DNA of 64,000 nucleotides from an uncultured Mucispirillum sp. (GTDB taxonomy: Bacteria > Chrysiogenota > Deferribacteres > Deferribacterales > Mucispirillaceae). This document shows, one piece after another, positions 36,559 through 45,015 of the stretch (within the stretch, counting starts at the first letter, position 1; each line of letters opens with the position of its first letter). The notes beneath the pieces were generated by a model. That model was given only the letters and a program-made list of their open reading frames with translations, was not told where the DNA came from and made no database searches. Made by a program: the position numbers and the translations under genes. The DNA lies in contig CALUWN010000008.1 in assembly GCA_944324495.1 (NCBI GenBank), positions 38,844 through 102,843 of the forward strand, given 5' to 3'.

Positions 36559-37398
36559 ATGTGTAAATATATGGAAAATGAACGCAATAATCTTGAAAAT
36601 GCTAAACATGGCTCTTTTATAAAAAGGTCTAGATTTTATCAGCATTATAAATATAAAACTGCTCTTTATAACCTTGTGAAGCGTGATTTTATTGTTAAAT
36701 ATAGACGCTCCATTTTAGGTATATTCTGGAGTGTATTAAACCCACTGCTTATGATGATTGTTATAAGTGCAGTATTTTCTTATTTCTTTCGTTTTGAGAT
36801 TGAAAACTACCCAGTTTACTATATTACAGGCTATATTCTTTTTACTATGTATGCAGCCTCTACAAGTGGCTCTATTAACTCTATTATAGGAGCAGCAGGC
36901 TTAATCAAAAAGATGTATATACCAAAATATCTTTTTCCTATTGAAAAATGTTTGTTTGAATTTATAAACACATCTGTTTCCATATTTGCTTTAATTGCAG
37001 TAATATTATGGTTTCAAATAACTCCGCATATTAGCTGGCTTTTAATACCTGTGCCTTTTATATTTGTTTTAATATTTTCTATAGGTTTATCATTTATACT
37101 TGCATCATTAAATGTATATTTTAGAGATATTGGCCATTTATACAGCGTATTTATAAAACTTTTTATATATGCAACACCTGTTTTTTACCCCGTGAGTATT
37201 CTTACACCTAAAATGATGGCTATAATGAAATTAAACCCATTATATCATTTTATTGATTATTTTAGGGTGATAATACTAAACGGCCAAATTCCTTCTTTAG
37301 AAGCACACTTAATATGTGCAGGTTTTGCTTTTGGCACATTTTTATTAGGTGCTTTAATATTTAAACTTTTAGAACGAAAATTTATACTCTATATTTAA
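36559..37398 (+). CDS. wzm: Wzm-type ABC transporter permease for surface polysaccharide
   Basis: 279 residues with about six membrane helices, ABC-2 type. [24 protein letters not shown] is split by nature into the cytoplasmic amphipathic start ([13 protein letters not shown]) and the first helix; [11 protein letters not shown] and [11 protein letters not shown] are family hallmarks (TagG/RfbA-like). It exports the undecaprenyl-linked polymer across the inner membrane together with the ATPase encoded next. Start is uncertain: ATG 36559 lies directly after AGGG, and ATG 36571 is the alternative. Confidence 0.88.
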   Translation: MCKYMENERNNLENAKHGSFIKRSRFYQHYKYKTALYNLVKRDFIVKYRRSILGIFWSVLNPLLMMIVISAVFSYFFRFEIENYPVYYITGYILFTMYAASTSGSINSIIGAAGLIKKMYIPKYLFPIEKCLFEFINTSVSIFALIAVILWFQITPHISWLLIPVPFIFVLIFSIGLSFILASLNVYFRDIGHLYSVFIKLFIYATPVFYPVSILTPKMMAIMKLNPLYHFIDYFRVIILNGQIPSLEAHLICAGFAFGTFLLGALIFKLLERKFILYI

Positions 37399-37408
37399 GA
37401 AGTGGCTT

Positions 37409-38167
37409 ATGGAAAAAAATATAATTGATGAAAACATCGCAATAAAAGTTGAAAATGTTTCTGTTAAATTTAACCTTGCCATGGCAAAATATGATGGCCT
37501 TAAAGAATATATAATATCACTTTTTAAAGGGCAGGTTTTATATCAAGAATTTCAAGCCTTAAAAGATGTATCATTCACTGTAAAAAAAGGTGAATCTTTA
37601 GGAATTGTTGGTTTTAATGGTTCTGGAAAAAGTACCCTTTTAAAAGTAATTGCAGGTATTTTGCGTCCTGATGAAGGCAGTGCAAAAGTCTATGGCACTA
37701 TCGCCCCTTTAATTGAGCTTGGAGCAGGTTTTGATGCTAACTTAACAGCTAAAGAAAATATATTTTTCAACGGTGCACTGCGTGCTATACCACGAGATTA
37801 TATAGAAGAAAAATACGATGAAATAGTTGATTTTGCAGAAATTCATGATTTTATAGATGTGCCTATTAAAAACTTTTCTTCAGGTATGCGTGCCCGCCTT
37901 GGCTTTGCAACTGCTATTATGTTTGACCCAGATGTATTAATAGCCGATGAAGTATTATCTACAGGTGACTATAGATTTAAAGCAAAATGCGAAGCAAAAA
38001 TAGAGCAAATGCGTAAAAATGGTGCAACTATCCTTTTTGTATCACATAATGCTAAACAAGTTGAACAAGTTTGCACTAATGCTATATGGCTTGATAAAGG
38101 CAAAATAATAATGCAAGGCAAATCAAAAGAAGTATGCCTTGCATATGAAAAGCATGGTAAAAAATAA
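37409..38167 (+). CDS. wzt: Wzt-type ABC transporter ATPase for surface polysaccharide
   Basis: 252 residues. Walker [10 protein letters not shown] (about residue 64), signature [14 protein letters not shown] and Walker [10 protein letters not shown] are clear, with the switch histidine in VSHNAKQ. The conserved [18 protein letters not shown] block is typical of TagH/Wzt ATPases. The usual C-terminal carbohydrate-binding domain of Wzt is absent, so chain-end recognition is not encoded here, as in TagH-like or capsule-type short forms. It ends at a strong terminator. Confidence 0.9.
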   Translation: MEKNIIDENIAIKVENVSVKFNLAMAKYDGLKEYIISLFKGQVLYQEFQALKDVSFTVKKGESLGIVGFNGSGKSTLLKVIAGILRPDEGSAKVYGTIAPLIELGAGFDANLTAKENIFFNGALRAIPRDYIEEKYDEIVDFAEIHDFIDVPIKNFSSGMRARLGFATAIMFDPDVLIADEVLSTGDYRFKAKCEAKIEQMRKNGATILFVSHNAKQVEQVCTNAIWLDKGKIIMQGKSKEVCLAYEKHGKK

Positions 38168-38172
38168 TATAA

Positions 38173-38200
38173 GGGGAAAATTGATGTTTTCCCCGTTTTT
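38173..38200 (+). terminator. Rho-independent terminator after the exporter
   Basis: GGGGAAAA (38173-38180) pairs with TTTTCCCC (38187-38194) around six bases and is followed by GTTTTT. It lies between converging wzt and cobT. Confidence 0.85.
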
Positions 38201-38202
38201 AT

Positions 38203-39282
38203 TTACTTCATTATAATATCTTTTCTATATTCATCTTCTAAATTAATATCTTGAAATGTCTGCATATTATTCATAATATGGCAGGCGTTTTCTATTATCT
38301 GCATAGCAATAGGGCAGCCGCTGCCTTCGCCAAGTCTCATATGTAAATTAAGCATAGGCTCTAACCCTAAAGCATTTACTGCCCTTAAATATGCCGGCTC
38401 TTCTGAATGGTGAGATGTAAACATAAAATCTTTTACTTCATTTTTTATGTTATATGCCATTAAAGCTGCTGAAATAGATATAAGCCCGTCTATTACTATT
38501 GGCAGTCTGTAATAAGCAGCTCCTAAGTATAAGCCTGTCATAGCTGCAATATCAAGCCCACCAACACATGATAATATTTCAAAAGGTTCTGCGTGGAAAA
38601 GGTTATATTTTGTAATAGCTTTTCTTATAACTTCACGTTTTTTTTCAAGCTGGTTATCTGTTAAGCCTGCCCCTCTGCCTACAAGTTTTTTGTTACTGCT
38701 TTTAACTAATGCCATAATGCAGGCTGCAGCAGTAGTGGTATTTGCCATACCAATTTCCCCGTTGCCTATAACATTATAGCCCTTATCTTTAGCATATTTT
38801 GCATACTCTATGCCTATTTTTATGGCTTTTATAACTACATCATAAGGAATAGCTTTTTCAATGGCAAAATTATTTGTGCCATTAATCATCAAATTACGGT
38901 TATCAATATTTTTATGATTAATGCCGCCTTTTATACCCATATCTATAAGTTTTAAATCAGTATTACAGCTTTTTGTAATAACATTTATACCTGTTCCCAC
39001 ATTATCTGCATAGCTGTTTATTAAGATTTTTGTAAAATACTGTGGAGTTGCTGCCACCCCTTCATCATATACCCCATTATCTGCACCAAAAAGGAAAAGT
39101 ATACGTTTATCTGCACTGTTATTTATTTTGCCAGTAATACCTGCAAGTTTTATGCTTATATCTTCCAACGCACCTAAACTGCCCTTTGGTTTTAATAAAT
39201 TATTCTGCCTCTCTATTGCTTTTTGAAGTGCTTCTTCATCTGCACCTTTTATATTTTCTATTATCTTTTGTAATTCTTCCAT
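38203..39282 (-). CDS. cobT: CobT nicotinate-nucleotide--dimethylbenzimidazole phosphoribosyltransferase
   Basis: 359 residues, the usual length. It makes alpha-ribazole phosphate from the lower-ligand base and NaMN. PKGSLGALEDISIKLAGI, GADNGVYDEGVAATPQ, GEIGMANTTTAAA and the C-terminal HMRLGEGSGCPIAM (catalytic glutamate in GEGSG) are diagnostic. It is the last gene of the minus-strand cobalamin operon and follows a truncated cbiC by ten bases. Confidence 0.95.
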   Translation of the reverse strand: MEELQKIIENIKGADEEALQKAIERQNNLLKPKGSLGALEDISIKLAGITGKINNSADKRILFLFGADNGVYDEGVAATPQYFTKILINSYADNVGTGINVITKSCNTDLKLIDMGIKGGINHKNIDNRNLMINGTNNFAIEKAIPYDVVIKAIKIGIEYAKYAKDKGYNVIGNGEIGMANTTTAAACIMALVKSSNKKLVGRGAGLTDNQLEKKREVIRKAITKYNLFHAEPFEILSCVGGLDIAAMTGLYLGAAYYRLPIVIDGLISISAALMAYNIKNEVKDFMFTSHHSEEPAYLRAVNALGLEPMLNLHMRLGEGSGCPIAMQIIENACHIMNNMQTFQDINLEDEYRKDIIMK

Positions 39283-39292
39283 ATTCTACCTT

Positions 39293-39541
39293 TCAAATGC
39301 CTGATAAAGCCATTGTAGTATCTGTTACAATAACACATCCGTTTTTTAATAACTCTATACCTTTTTCTACTGCATTATGGTTAAATTTCAGATTATTTTT
39401 ATATTCAAAATCAGCAGTAGTATGTATTACCCTTTTTAGTACTAAAAGTTCTTTATCACTTAAATCTATCTGCCCTAATTCTTCAGTTATTATTCTAAAG
39501 CTTTCCTTTTCAATATCCATAGGTTTTATAATTTCGCCCAT
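39293..39541 (-). pseudogene. cbiC: Truncated cbiC (precorrin-8X methylmutase), N-terminal 82 residues
   Basis: Precorrin-8X methylmutase moves a methyl group on the corrin ring in de novo B12 synthesis. The frame starts normally (MGEIIKPMDIEKESFRII) and has the catalytic-His segment RVIHTTADFEY and the IVTDTTMALSGI block, but stops there at 82 residues where the family has about 200-210. The substrate-cavity C-terminal half is missing and cobT begins ten bases later. An in-place deletion is the simplest explanation. The reading frame up to the stop is undamaged, so the loss could be recent. Confidence 0.8.
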
Positions 39542-39552
39542 ATGCTCCCCTT

Positions 39553-40086
39553 TTACATCTCTATGCCCTTTCGTGCATTTATACCTTTATCCATAGGGTG
39601 TTTTATCTTTTTCATCTCAGTAATATAATCTGCAATCTCCATTAACTCTTCACTTGGGTTTCTGCCAGTTAATACTACTTCTAAATTTTTTGGCTTGTTA
39701 TTTAAAAAGTCCATAACCATATCTTTATCAATATGGCCCCCAACGTATGCTCCCACAAGTTCATCTAAAACAAGCAGCGTTTTATCGCCATCGCCTTCTA
39801 CTAAAGATGTTACTTCCTTAAAAAGTTTATTATGTTCTTCTTTTAATAATGCAAGTTCTTCTTCATTCATTTCCCATGTAAAGCCTTTTGGTTTTGTAAT
39901 GCGGTATGAATTTATGCCTAGTTGCTCTAAGCTTTTTAATTCACCACTTGGTGATGTTTTTAAAAACTGGCAAAATATCACCTTAAACCCAGAACCAAAT
40001 GCACGGACCGCTTGCCCCACACAAGCCGTTGTTTTACCTTTATTTTCACCGCAGTAGATATGTATAAGCCCTTTATCTTTTGCCAT
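39553..40086 (-). CDS. cobO: CobO/BtuR corrinoid adenosyltransferase
   Basis: 177 residues. It transfers the adenosyl group from ATP to cob(I)yrinates or cobinamide. The P-loop is YCGENKGKTTA (about residue 11), with GSGFKVIFCQFLK, LLVLDELVGAY and LTGRNPSEEL typical of the CobA/CobO/BtuR type. The start at 40086 has a GGGGG ribosome site that falls inside the leftover end of cobQ. Confidence 0.93.
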   Translation of the reverse strand: MAKDKGLIHIYCGENKGKTTACVGQAVRAFGSGFKVIFCQFLKTSPSGELKSLEQLGINSYRITKPKGFTWEMNEEELALLKEEHNKLFKEVTSLVEGDGDKTLLVLDELVGAYVGGHIDKDMVMDFLNNKPKNLEVVLTGRNPSEELMEIADYITEMKKIKHPMDKGINARKGIEM

Positions 40087-40090
40087 AGTA

Positions 40091-40215
40091 TTATACCCCC
40101 TTTTCAAGTATCTCATATATTTTTTTCATATTTATGTTTTCCTGCATAAGCCTGCTGCTATTAAACTTTTTCCAGCATTAGATGCTGTGCCCTGCACCAT
40201 TATACTTTTAGCCAT
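40091..40215 (-). pseudogene. cobQ: Remnant of cobQ (adenosylcobyric acid synthase)
   Basis: From ATG 40215 the frame reads MAKSIMVQGTASNAGKSLIA, the typical N-terminus and P-loop of CobQ/CbiP, then stops after 27 codons at 40132. In another frame a further stretch ending at 40091 reads MKKIYEILEKG, which looks like a family C-terminus and ends four bases before cobO. So nearly the whole of a gene of about 490 codons has been deleted and the ends joined. The start still overlaps the cobD stop, as in an intact operon. CobQ amidates the corrin ring to cobyric acid. Confidence 0.85.
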
Positions 40216-41263
40216 TTAATATTTCCTTTAAAGCATTGATTAATTTTTCATTTTCATCATGTTTTTTTACAGCCACACGAAAATAGCCTTTTGATAAGCC
40301 TTTATAATTGCTGCAATCTCTTATTAATATATGTTTTTCTAATAGCTTTTCTTTTAAATTATATTCATCACAGTAAAAAAATATATAATTTGCCTTAGAG
40401 CCGTATATTAAAAACCCAAAATCTTTTAAATTATATAATAAATACTCTTTTTCTTTTTCAATATAGGAAATAGAATTTTCTAAAAATGTGCTGTCTTTTA
40501 AAGCAGCTATCCCGCACATATAAGCAGGCATAGAAACATTCCAAGGGGGCAGAAAGTCCCCTAATATTTCAATATTTTTTTTACTACTTATGCAGTATCC
40601 AAGCCTAAGCCCTGCAAAAGCATATGTTTTTGTAAAAGCTTTTATAAGTATAAGGTTATCATATTTTTTAATAAATGATACATATGATGTGCCATTATAA
40701 GTTAAATCAATAAAACATTCATCAAGCACTACAAAACTATTACATTTCTTTGCTTTTTCTAATATACCACATACTATTTTTTCATCCATTACATTTCCCA
40801 CAGGGTTATCTGGGTTTGTAAGGTATATTATGCTGTCTTTTTTTACATAATCTATAATATCTTTTTGAATTTTAAATTGATTTTCTATTTTTAAATAATA
40901 GTAGTCTATATTTTTATTATGAAGTGATTTTTCATATTCGCTAAATGCTGGGGCAGTAATAAGGGCATTTTCTTTATTAAAAGCTTGAGGTATAAAATAT
41001 ATGATTTCACTTGCCCCATTAGAAAGTATTATATTTTCAATTGCTACATTTTCTTTTTCTGCTAATTTTTGCCGTAATAGTTTATAATCATGGGGCGGGT
41101 AAGCAAAACTTTTAGCATATGATGATATAAAAGCATTACTAACTTCAATAGGTGCAATAAGTGGGTTTAAACTGCTGGAAAAATCAACAGGATATACACC
41201 ATATTTTTCATAATGGGAGTATATATCGCCCCCATGAGAATATTCTTTCATATTATAGCTCAT
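40208..41263 (-). CDS. cobD: CobD-type threonine-phosphate decarboxylase
   Basis: 351-residue PLP enzyme that makes (R)-1-amino-2-propanol O-phosphate, the linker joined to cobyric acid by CbiB. The fold-type I motifs SNGASEIIY, YLTNPDNPVGN, VVLDECFIDLTY and the lysine segment FTKTYAFAGLRLGY are clear; the early HGGDIYSHYEKYG is typical of CobD rather than histidinol-phosphate aminotransferase. Its start overlaps cbiB and its stop overlaps the cobQ remnant. Confidence 0.9.
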   Translation of the reverse strand: MSYNMKEYSHGGDIYSHYEKYGVYPVDFSSSLNPLIAPIEVSNAFISSYAKSFAYPPHDYKLLRQKLAEKENVAIENIILSNGASEIIYFIPQAFNKENALITAPAFSEYEKSLHNKNIDYYYLKIENQFKIQKDIIDYVKKDSIIYLTNPDNPVGNVMDEKIVCGILEKAKKCNSFVVLDECFIDLTYNGTSYVSFIKKYDNLILIKAFTKTYAFAGLRLGYCISSKKNIEILGDFLPPWNVSMPAYMCGIAALKDSTFLENSISYIEKEKEYLLYNLKDFGFLIYGSKANYIFFYCDEYNLKEKLLEKHILIRDCSNYKGLSKGYFRVAVKKHDENEKLINALKEILNG

Positions 41264-42230
41264 AATAAACTATTGAGATAATAGCAAATTTCGCAAGTAT
41301 TAATAAAATAAGAGCTAAAACAGAAACAATAGTCATAAGCATACATACTTTTGGTATATCTTCCATATTTGGCTGTTTATTATCATCACCAATATATTTT
41401 TTATCTACCATTTCACCAAAATATGAAGCAGGGCCACCAAGCTGAATATCTAACGCACCAGCTGCTGCTGATTCTGGATAACCGCTATTTGGGCTTGAGT
41501 GGTTCCACCTGTCCCTAAGTAATATTTTGTATGCGTTTTTATAATTAAAGCCAGATAAAAATGCAGCTGCCACATATAAAAACCCAGTAATTCGTGCAGG
41601 GATAATATTTAATACATCATCAAGCCTTGCAGCTACTTTTCCAAAGTATTCATATTTTTTATTTTTATAGCCTATCATAGAATCAAGAGTATTTACGGCT
41701 TTATAAAGCATTCCAAGGCTTGCTCCACCTATTATCATAAAAAATAAAGGTGCTACAACGCCGTCATTTGTGTTTTCTGAAACTGATTCTACAGTTGCTT
41801 TTATTACATCTTTTTCGTGCATATTTTCAGTATCTCTGCCAACTATATGGCTAAGTTTTTCTTTTGCCTGTTCAATATTGCCAGTATACAGCTCACCATA
41901 AACTTTCATGGCAGCTTCTTTTAATGAGCCAAGAGCAAGTATTTGATAGCACATAAATATTTCCACCACAATACCAAGCACCATATTTATGCTGTAAAAT
42001 ATGCTTAAAATTATATAAGGCACTAAAAAGGATACAACAACTACAAAAATAGTTAATATTACCCCTGCAATAGTTTCAGCGACTGCTCCCCTTCTAAATA
42101 TCTTCCTTAAAAATATTTCACCATATTTTATGAGTTTTCCAATATATACAACAGGATGTGGAATATTTTTTGGGTCTTTAAATATTAAATCCAGTACAAA
42201 AGCAACAATAAGCATAAATCCTATTTTCAT
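41253..42230 (-). CDS. cbiB: CbiB adenosylcobinamide-phosphate synthase
   Basis: 325-residue inner-membrane enzyme that attaches aminopropanol phosphate to adenosylcobyric acid. DLIFKDPKNIPHPVVYIGKLI, ATVESVSENTNDGVVAPLFF, VNTLDSMIGYKN and HSSPNSGYPESAAAGAL are diagnostic. About five hydrophobic segments are visible. It is followed immediately by cobD, its pathway partner. Confidence 0.93.
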   Translation of the reverse strand: MKIGFMLIVAFVLDLIFKDPKNIPHPVVYIGKLIKYGEIFLRKIFRRGAVAETIAGVILTIFVVVVSFLVPYIILSIFYSINMVLGIVVEIFMCYQILALGSLKEAAMKVYGELYTGNIEQAKEKLSHIVGRDTENMHEKDVIKATVESVSENTNDGVVAPLFFMIIGGASLGMLYKAVNTLDSMIGYKNKKYEYFGKVAARLDDVLNIIPARITGFLYVAAAFLSGFNYKNAYKILLRDRWNHSSPNSGYPESAAAGALDIQLGGPASYFGEMVDKKYIGDDNKQPNMEDIPKVCMLMTIVSVLALILLILAKFAIISIVYYEL

Positions 42231-42245
42231 AATACTGCCTCAAGT

Positions 42246-42836
42246 TTATAGTTTTTCTAATATAATAAGTTCTTTTCTATGTTCATCATAATGGGCTTTA
42301 AACCCCTGCCCGTTATCTACATGATAATGGTATATATCATCACTTTCTCTGCACATCATGGAAAATATTGCCATAATCACTCCACCATGGCAAATAAGGG
42401 CAGATGTTTCATAATTATTTTTATTCATATGGTTAATTAATTCAAAAAACCCTTTTAATACGCGTTTTCCAAACTCTATACCGCTTTCACCTTTAGGGAT
42501 TTTTTCTTTTCCTTTTGAGCTGCGGAAATTTTTATATGCCTGCATGTCCATTAATTCATCATGGGTTTTGCCTTCAAATATACCAAAGTTCATTTCAGCC
42601 ATATTTTTTATAATTTCAAGATGTTCATCTGGGAAAATAATATGAGCTGTTTCTATACATCTTTTCATAGGGCTTGAATATACTACTTCTTTTTCCACAT
42701 GGTTACTTCTTTCATGCCATAAATCATAAATTTCCTGCCTGCCAGCACTTGTTAGTGGCAAATCAGTAGAGCCTACAAACCTGCCTTTAATATTATATTT
42801 AGTTTTTCCATGGCGAATAAAGTAAATTGTTTTCAT
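42246..42836 (-). CDS. cobC: CobC-like alpha-ribazole phosphatase (histidine phosphatase)
   Basis: 196 residues. FIRHGKTKYN carries the catalytic RHG, and CHGGVIMA the second histidine. It is a phosphoglycerate-mutase-type phosphatase; the role in removing phosphate from alpha-ribazole 5'-phosphate (or adenosylcobalamin phosphate) is assigned because of its place between cobalamin genes. The GSTDLPLTSAGRQE block fits CobC well. Confidence 0.85.
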   Translation of the reverse strand: MKTIYFIRHGKTKYNIKGRFVGSTDLPLTSAGRQEIYDLWHERSNHVEKEVVYSSPMKRCIETAHIIFPDEHLEIIKNMAEMNFGIFEGKTHDELMDMQAYKNFRSSKGKEKIPKGESGIEFGKRVLKGFFELINHMNKNNYETSALICHGGVIMAIFSMMCRESDDIYHYHVDNGQGFKAHYDEHRKELIILEKL

Positions 42837-42845
42837 AATATATTA

Positions 42846-43238
42846 TCACCCCTTTAAAATTGTTGGTATGCCGTAATATATGCGTATTACTTTACAGGCT
42901 TTTTCACTTACTTCTGAAACTATTCTCCCAACCATATCTCTATACTCTCTTTCAAACCTATCAAGTGGGATAATACCTGAGCCTATTTCATCACATATTA
43001 TAATTTCTATATTTGATGATGTTATTTTTTCTGTTATATAATTATAATTATCGCCTGTTAAAAGCCCCTGCTTTATATATCTTTTTATAAGCAAGTGCAG
43101 ATTATATATGCCCTTTTTACTACATGCTTCATCAATATTGCAATCTGCCCCATTTTGCATATCTTCTACTGAAATATTATATGTTTTAAGAGCATAAGCA
43201 AGTTTATTATGATATGCTCCACCAATTATTAAAATCAT
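42846..43238 (-). CDS. CobU-like protein lacking the P-loop
   Basis: 130 residues. The C-terminal half matches CobU (bifunctional adenosylcobinamide kinase/guanylyltransferase): CDEIGSGIIPLDRFEREYRDMVGRI and a final GIPTILKG (given here in parts). The N-terminal GGAYHNKLAYAL stands where CobU has the nucleotide-binding GG-x-R/K-SGKS, and the catalytic-lysine and serine are gone. So it is probably not a kinase. It overlaps cobS by four bases. A regulatory or scaffold role, or slow decay, are both possible; the other cobU copy is at 43999. Confidence 0.75.
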   Translation of the reverse strand: MILIIGGAYHNKLAYALKTYNISVEDMQNGADCNIDEACSKKGIYNLHLLIKRYIKQGLLTGDNYNYITEKITSSNIEIIICDEIGSGIIPLDRFEREYRDMVGRIVSEVSEKACKVIRIYYGIPTILKG

Positions 43239-44002
43239 ATAAAGCCGCCAAACATACTAAAATATAAAAGCAGGCAGACTTCATATATACATATGCTAAA
43301 GCCTGCTAAATCACCACTTAAGCCACCAAAAACTTTTATAAAATACTTATTTAGTATAATAGATATAGATGTTAAAATCAATAAAATGATTATTAATGAT
43401 TTTAAACCCACTATAAAATAAAGCAAAATAAATGCAAAAATAGTTACAAGATAAGCATATATTAGTAACGCTTTCTTATTTTCTGCACGAGAAAAAGTGT
43501 ATAAAAGCCCGCTTTCTGTTGCACTTTTTGTATAAACTATTAAGTATAATACAAATATTCTGCTTAAAGTGAATATAAATATTAATTTATACATTTCTAC
43601 TGATTTATACATATTTTCAAATGCTGCAAACATAATCATAAAATATGTAATAGTATAAATAACAGCAAAAGCACCAGAATTACTGTCTTTTAAAACCTGC
43701 TGGCGTTTTTCCTTATCTCCATGGCAAAATATTGCATCTATTGTATCAGCATAGCCATCAAAATGAATACCCCCTGTAAAAAATACTATTAGGGCAGTGG
43801 AAAGTGCTGCATAAAGTATTGATGATATTTGAAAATGCTCTGCTACTATATATATTCCGTATTCTGCAAGCCCTAAAAGTATCCCTAAAAACACAAGCAT
43901 ATAAAATATATACTTCATATCCTTTTCCTGCCACGCAGTATTTGGCACAGGGATTATAGAATACATGGATACACATATGAAAAAACTTCTTATAATACTC
44001 AT
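43235..44002 (-). CDS. cobS: CobS adenosylcobinamide-GDP ribazoletransferase (cobalamin synthase)
   Basis: 255-residue membrane enzyme that joins adenosylcobinamide-GDP and alpha-ribazole. The key motif HFDGYADTIDAIF (about residue 78), followed by VLKDSNSGAFAV, is diagnostic, and six or so hydrophobic segments follow. The later GGLSGDLAGF also fits. It overlaps the cobU stop by four bases. Confidence 0.93.
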   Translation of the reverse strand: MSIIRSFFICVSMYSIIPVPNTAWQEKDMKYIFYMLVFLGILLGLAEYGIYIVAEHFQISSILYAALSTALIVFFTGGIHFDGYADTIDAIFCHGDKEKRQQVLKDSNSGAFAVIYTITYFMIMFAAFENMYKSVEMYKLIFIFTLSRIFVLYLIVYTKSATESGLLYTFSRAENKKALLIYAYLVTIFAFILLYFIVGLKSLIIILLILTSISIILNKYFIKVFGGLSGDLAGFSICIYEVCLLLYFSMFGGFI

Positions 44003-44502
44003 AAATTACCCTTATGGATTATCATATTACCATAGACCATTTCAATAACACTATCTGCCCTTTCTGCAATATAACTTACACCATTATTTAATGTTTTTAT
44101 ATATTCTTGAACTTCTTTGCTGTAATACAGACCGTCATAACTTATATCATTTGTTACTATAACCAAGTTTTTTGCATTTTTTATTAAATAATCTATATCT
44201 TTATAAAACCCATTTATACTGCCCCCATTAAATAAATGGTTAGCACATAAATTTCCAAGGCATTCTAAAAGCACCACACTAAAGCATGATAAATCTATAC
44301 TTTCAAAATCTTTCTCAATTTCTAATGTTTTAAAATTTTTATCCTTTCGCATAGCTTTGTGTTTTTCTATGCGTTTTTTTGATTCTTCGCTTTTATTTTC
44401 CATAGTGGCAATATATAGTTTTTCACCATTAAAGCTGCCTGCTATACTTTCTGCCCTTTTTGATTTATGGCTTTTAACACCACCTGATATTAAATATATC
44501 AT
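43999..44502 (-). CDS. cobU: CobU adenosylcobinamide kinase/guanylyltransferase-like
   Basis: 167 residues. The N-terminus LISGGVKSHKSKRAE is the CobU P-loop with one change: His replaces the Gly of SGKS. YIATMENKSEESKKRIEKHKAMR includes the conserved His near residue 49 (here H in EKHK) that takes the guanylyl group. VVLLECLGNLCAN and VIVTNDISYDG match the central strands. The usual V-x-N-E-V-G-x-G motif is shifted to the second, short CobU-like protein, so the two may share function. Its ATG overlaps the end of the cbiA remnant. Confidence 0.8.
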   Translation of the reverse strand: MIYLISGGVKSHKSKRAESIAGSFNGEKLYIATMENKSEESKKRIEKHKAMRKDKNFKTLEIEKDFESIDLSCFSVVLLECLGNLCANHLFNGGSINGFYKDIDYLIKNAKNLVIVTNDISYDGLYYSKEVQEYIKTLNNGVSYIAERADSVIEMVYGNMIIHKGNL

Positions 44503-44720
44503 ATATTATCCACTTTATAATTTAATGCTTTTTCAATAAACCGTTTTGCTATATTTATATTTCCAAGATAATATAAATGAGGGTATCCTGCATATAGATT
44601 ATCTTCTAACTTTGCTCCAACCCAGTTTTTAGTGCTGCTAGGCTTTTGCATAAAGCAGTCATTACTTTCATTATCCATTTTGGAATAGTGAAACTCATGG
44701 GTGAACTTACCCAAAAATTT
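44499..44720 (-). pseudogene. cbiA: C-terminal remnant of cbiA (cobyrinate a,c-diamide synthase)
   Basis: The frame ending at 44499 contains THEFHYSKMD, matching the HEFHYS histidine motif of CbiA-type glutamine amidotransferase domains, and ends with AGYPHLYYLGNINIAKRFIE, equivalent to the A-(S/G)-Y-x-H-x-H-F-x-S/G-N block at the family C-terminus. The stop overlaps the cobU start, as in an intact operon. The rest of the gene upstream is replaced by IS3-family sequence starting at 44721. CbiA amidates the a and c side chains of the corrin ring. Confidence 0.8.
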
Positions 44721-44935
44721 TGTACTAAACCATTTCAAATAATTCTCTTTCCTGTAAAGGTGTAAGTCCATTGCTTTTAATTCTATGATTATTATAGAAA
44801 TCTAAATATTTTTCAAGTTCATATTTAAACTGTTCTATATTTTTAAATTTATTTATATAAACAAATTCACATTTTAAAGTTGCAAAGAAACTTTCTATAA
44901 CTGCATTGTCGTAACAAAGAATATGACTACAATTT
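44721..44935 (-). mobile_element. IS3-family element remnant (end of transposase OrfB)
   Basis: On the minus strand the frame reads CYDNAVIESFFATLKCEF (with the last glutamate of the DDE triad), then FYNNHRIKSNGLTPLQERE and stops at 44725. This is the C-terminus of an IS3-family (IS150-like) transposase. The plus-strand end TGTACTAAACC at 44721 resembles an IS3 terminal repeat. The upstream part, including the rest of the transposase and the other end, is missing, so it is a scar that truncated cbiA and removed whatever originally preceded the cobalamin operon. Confidence 0.85.
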
Positions 44936-45015
44936 ACTCACTTAATTATAACTATTAAATATAAATTGACTAACATGTATTTTTTTGATAATATTTATCA
45001 TCTACTGGAGGAATA

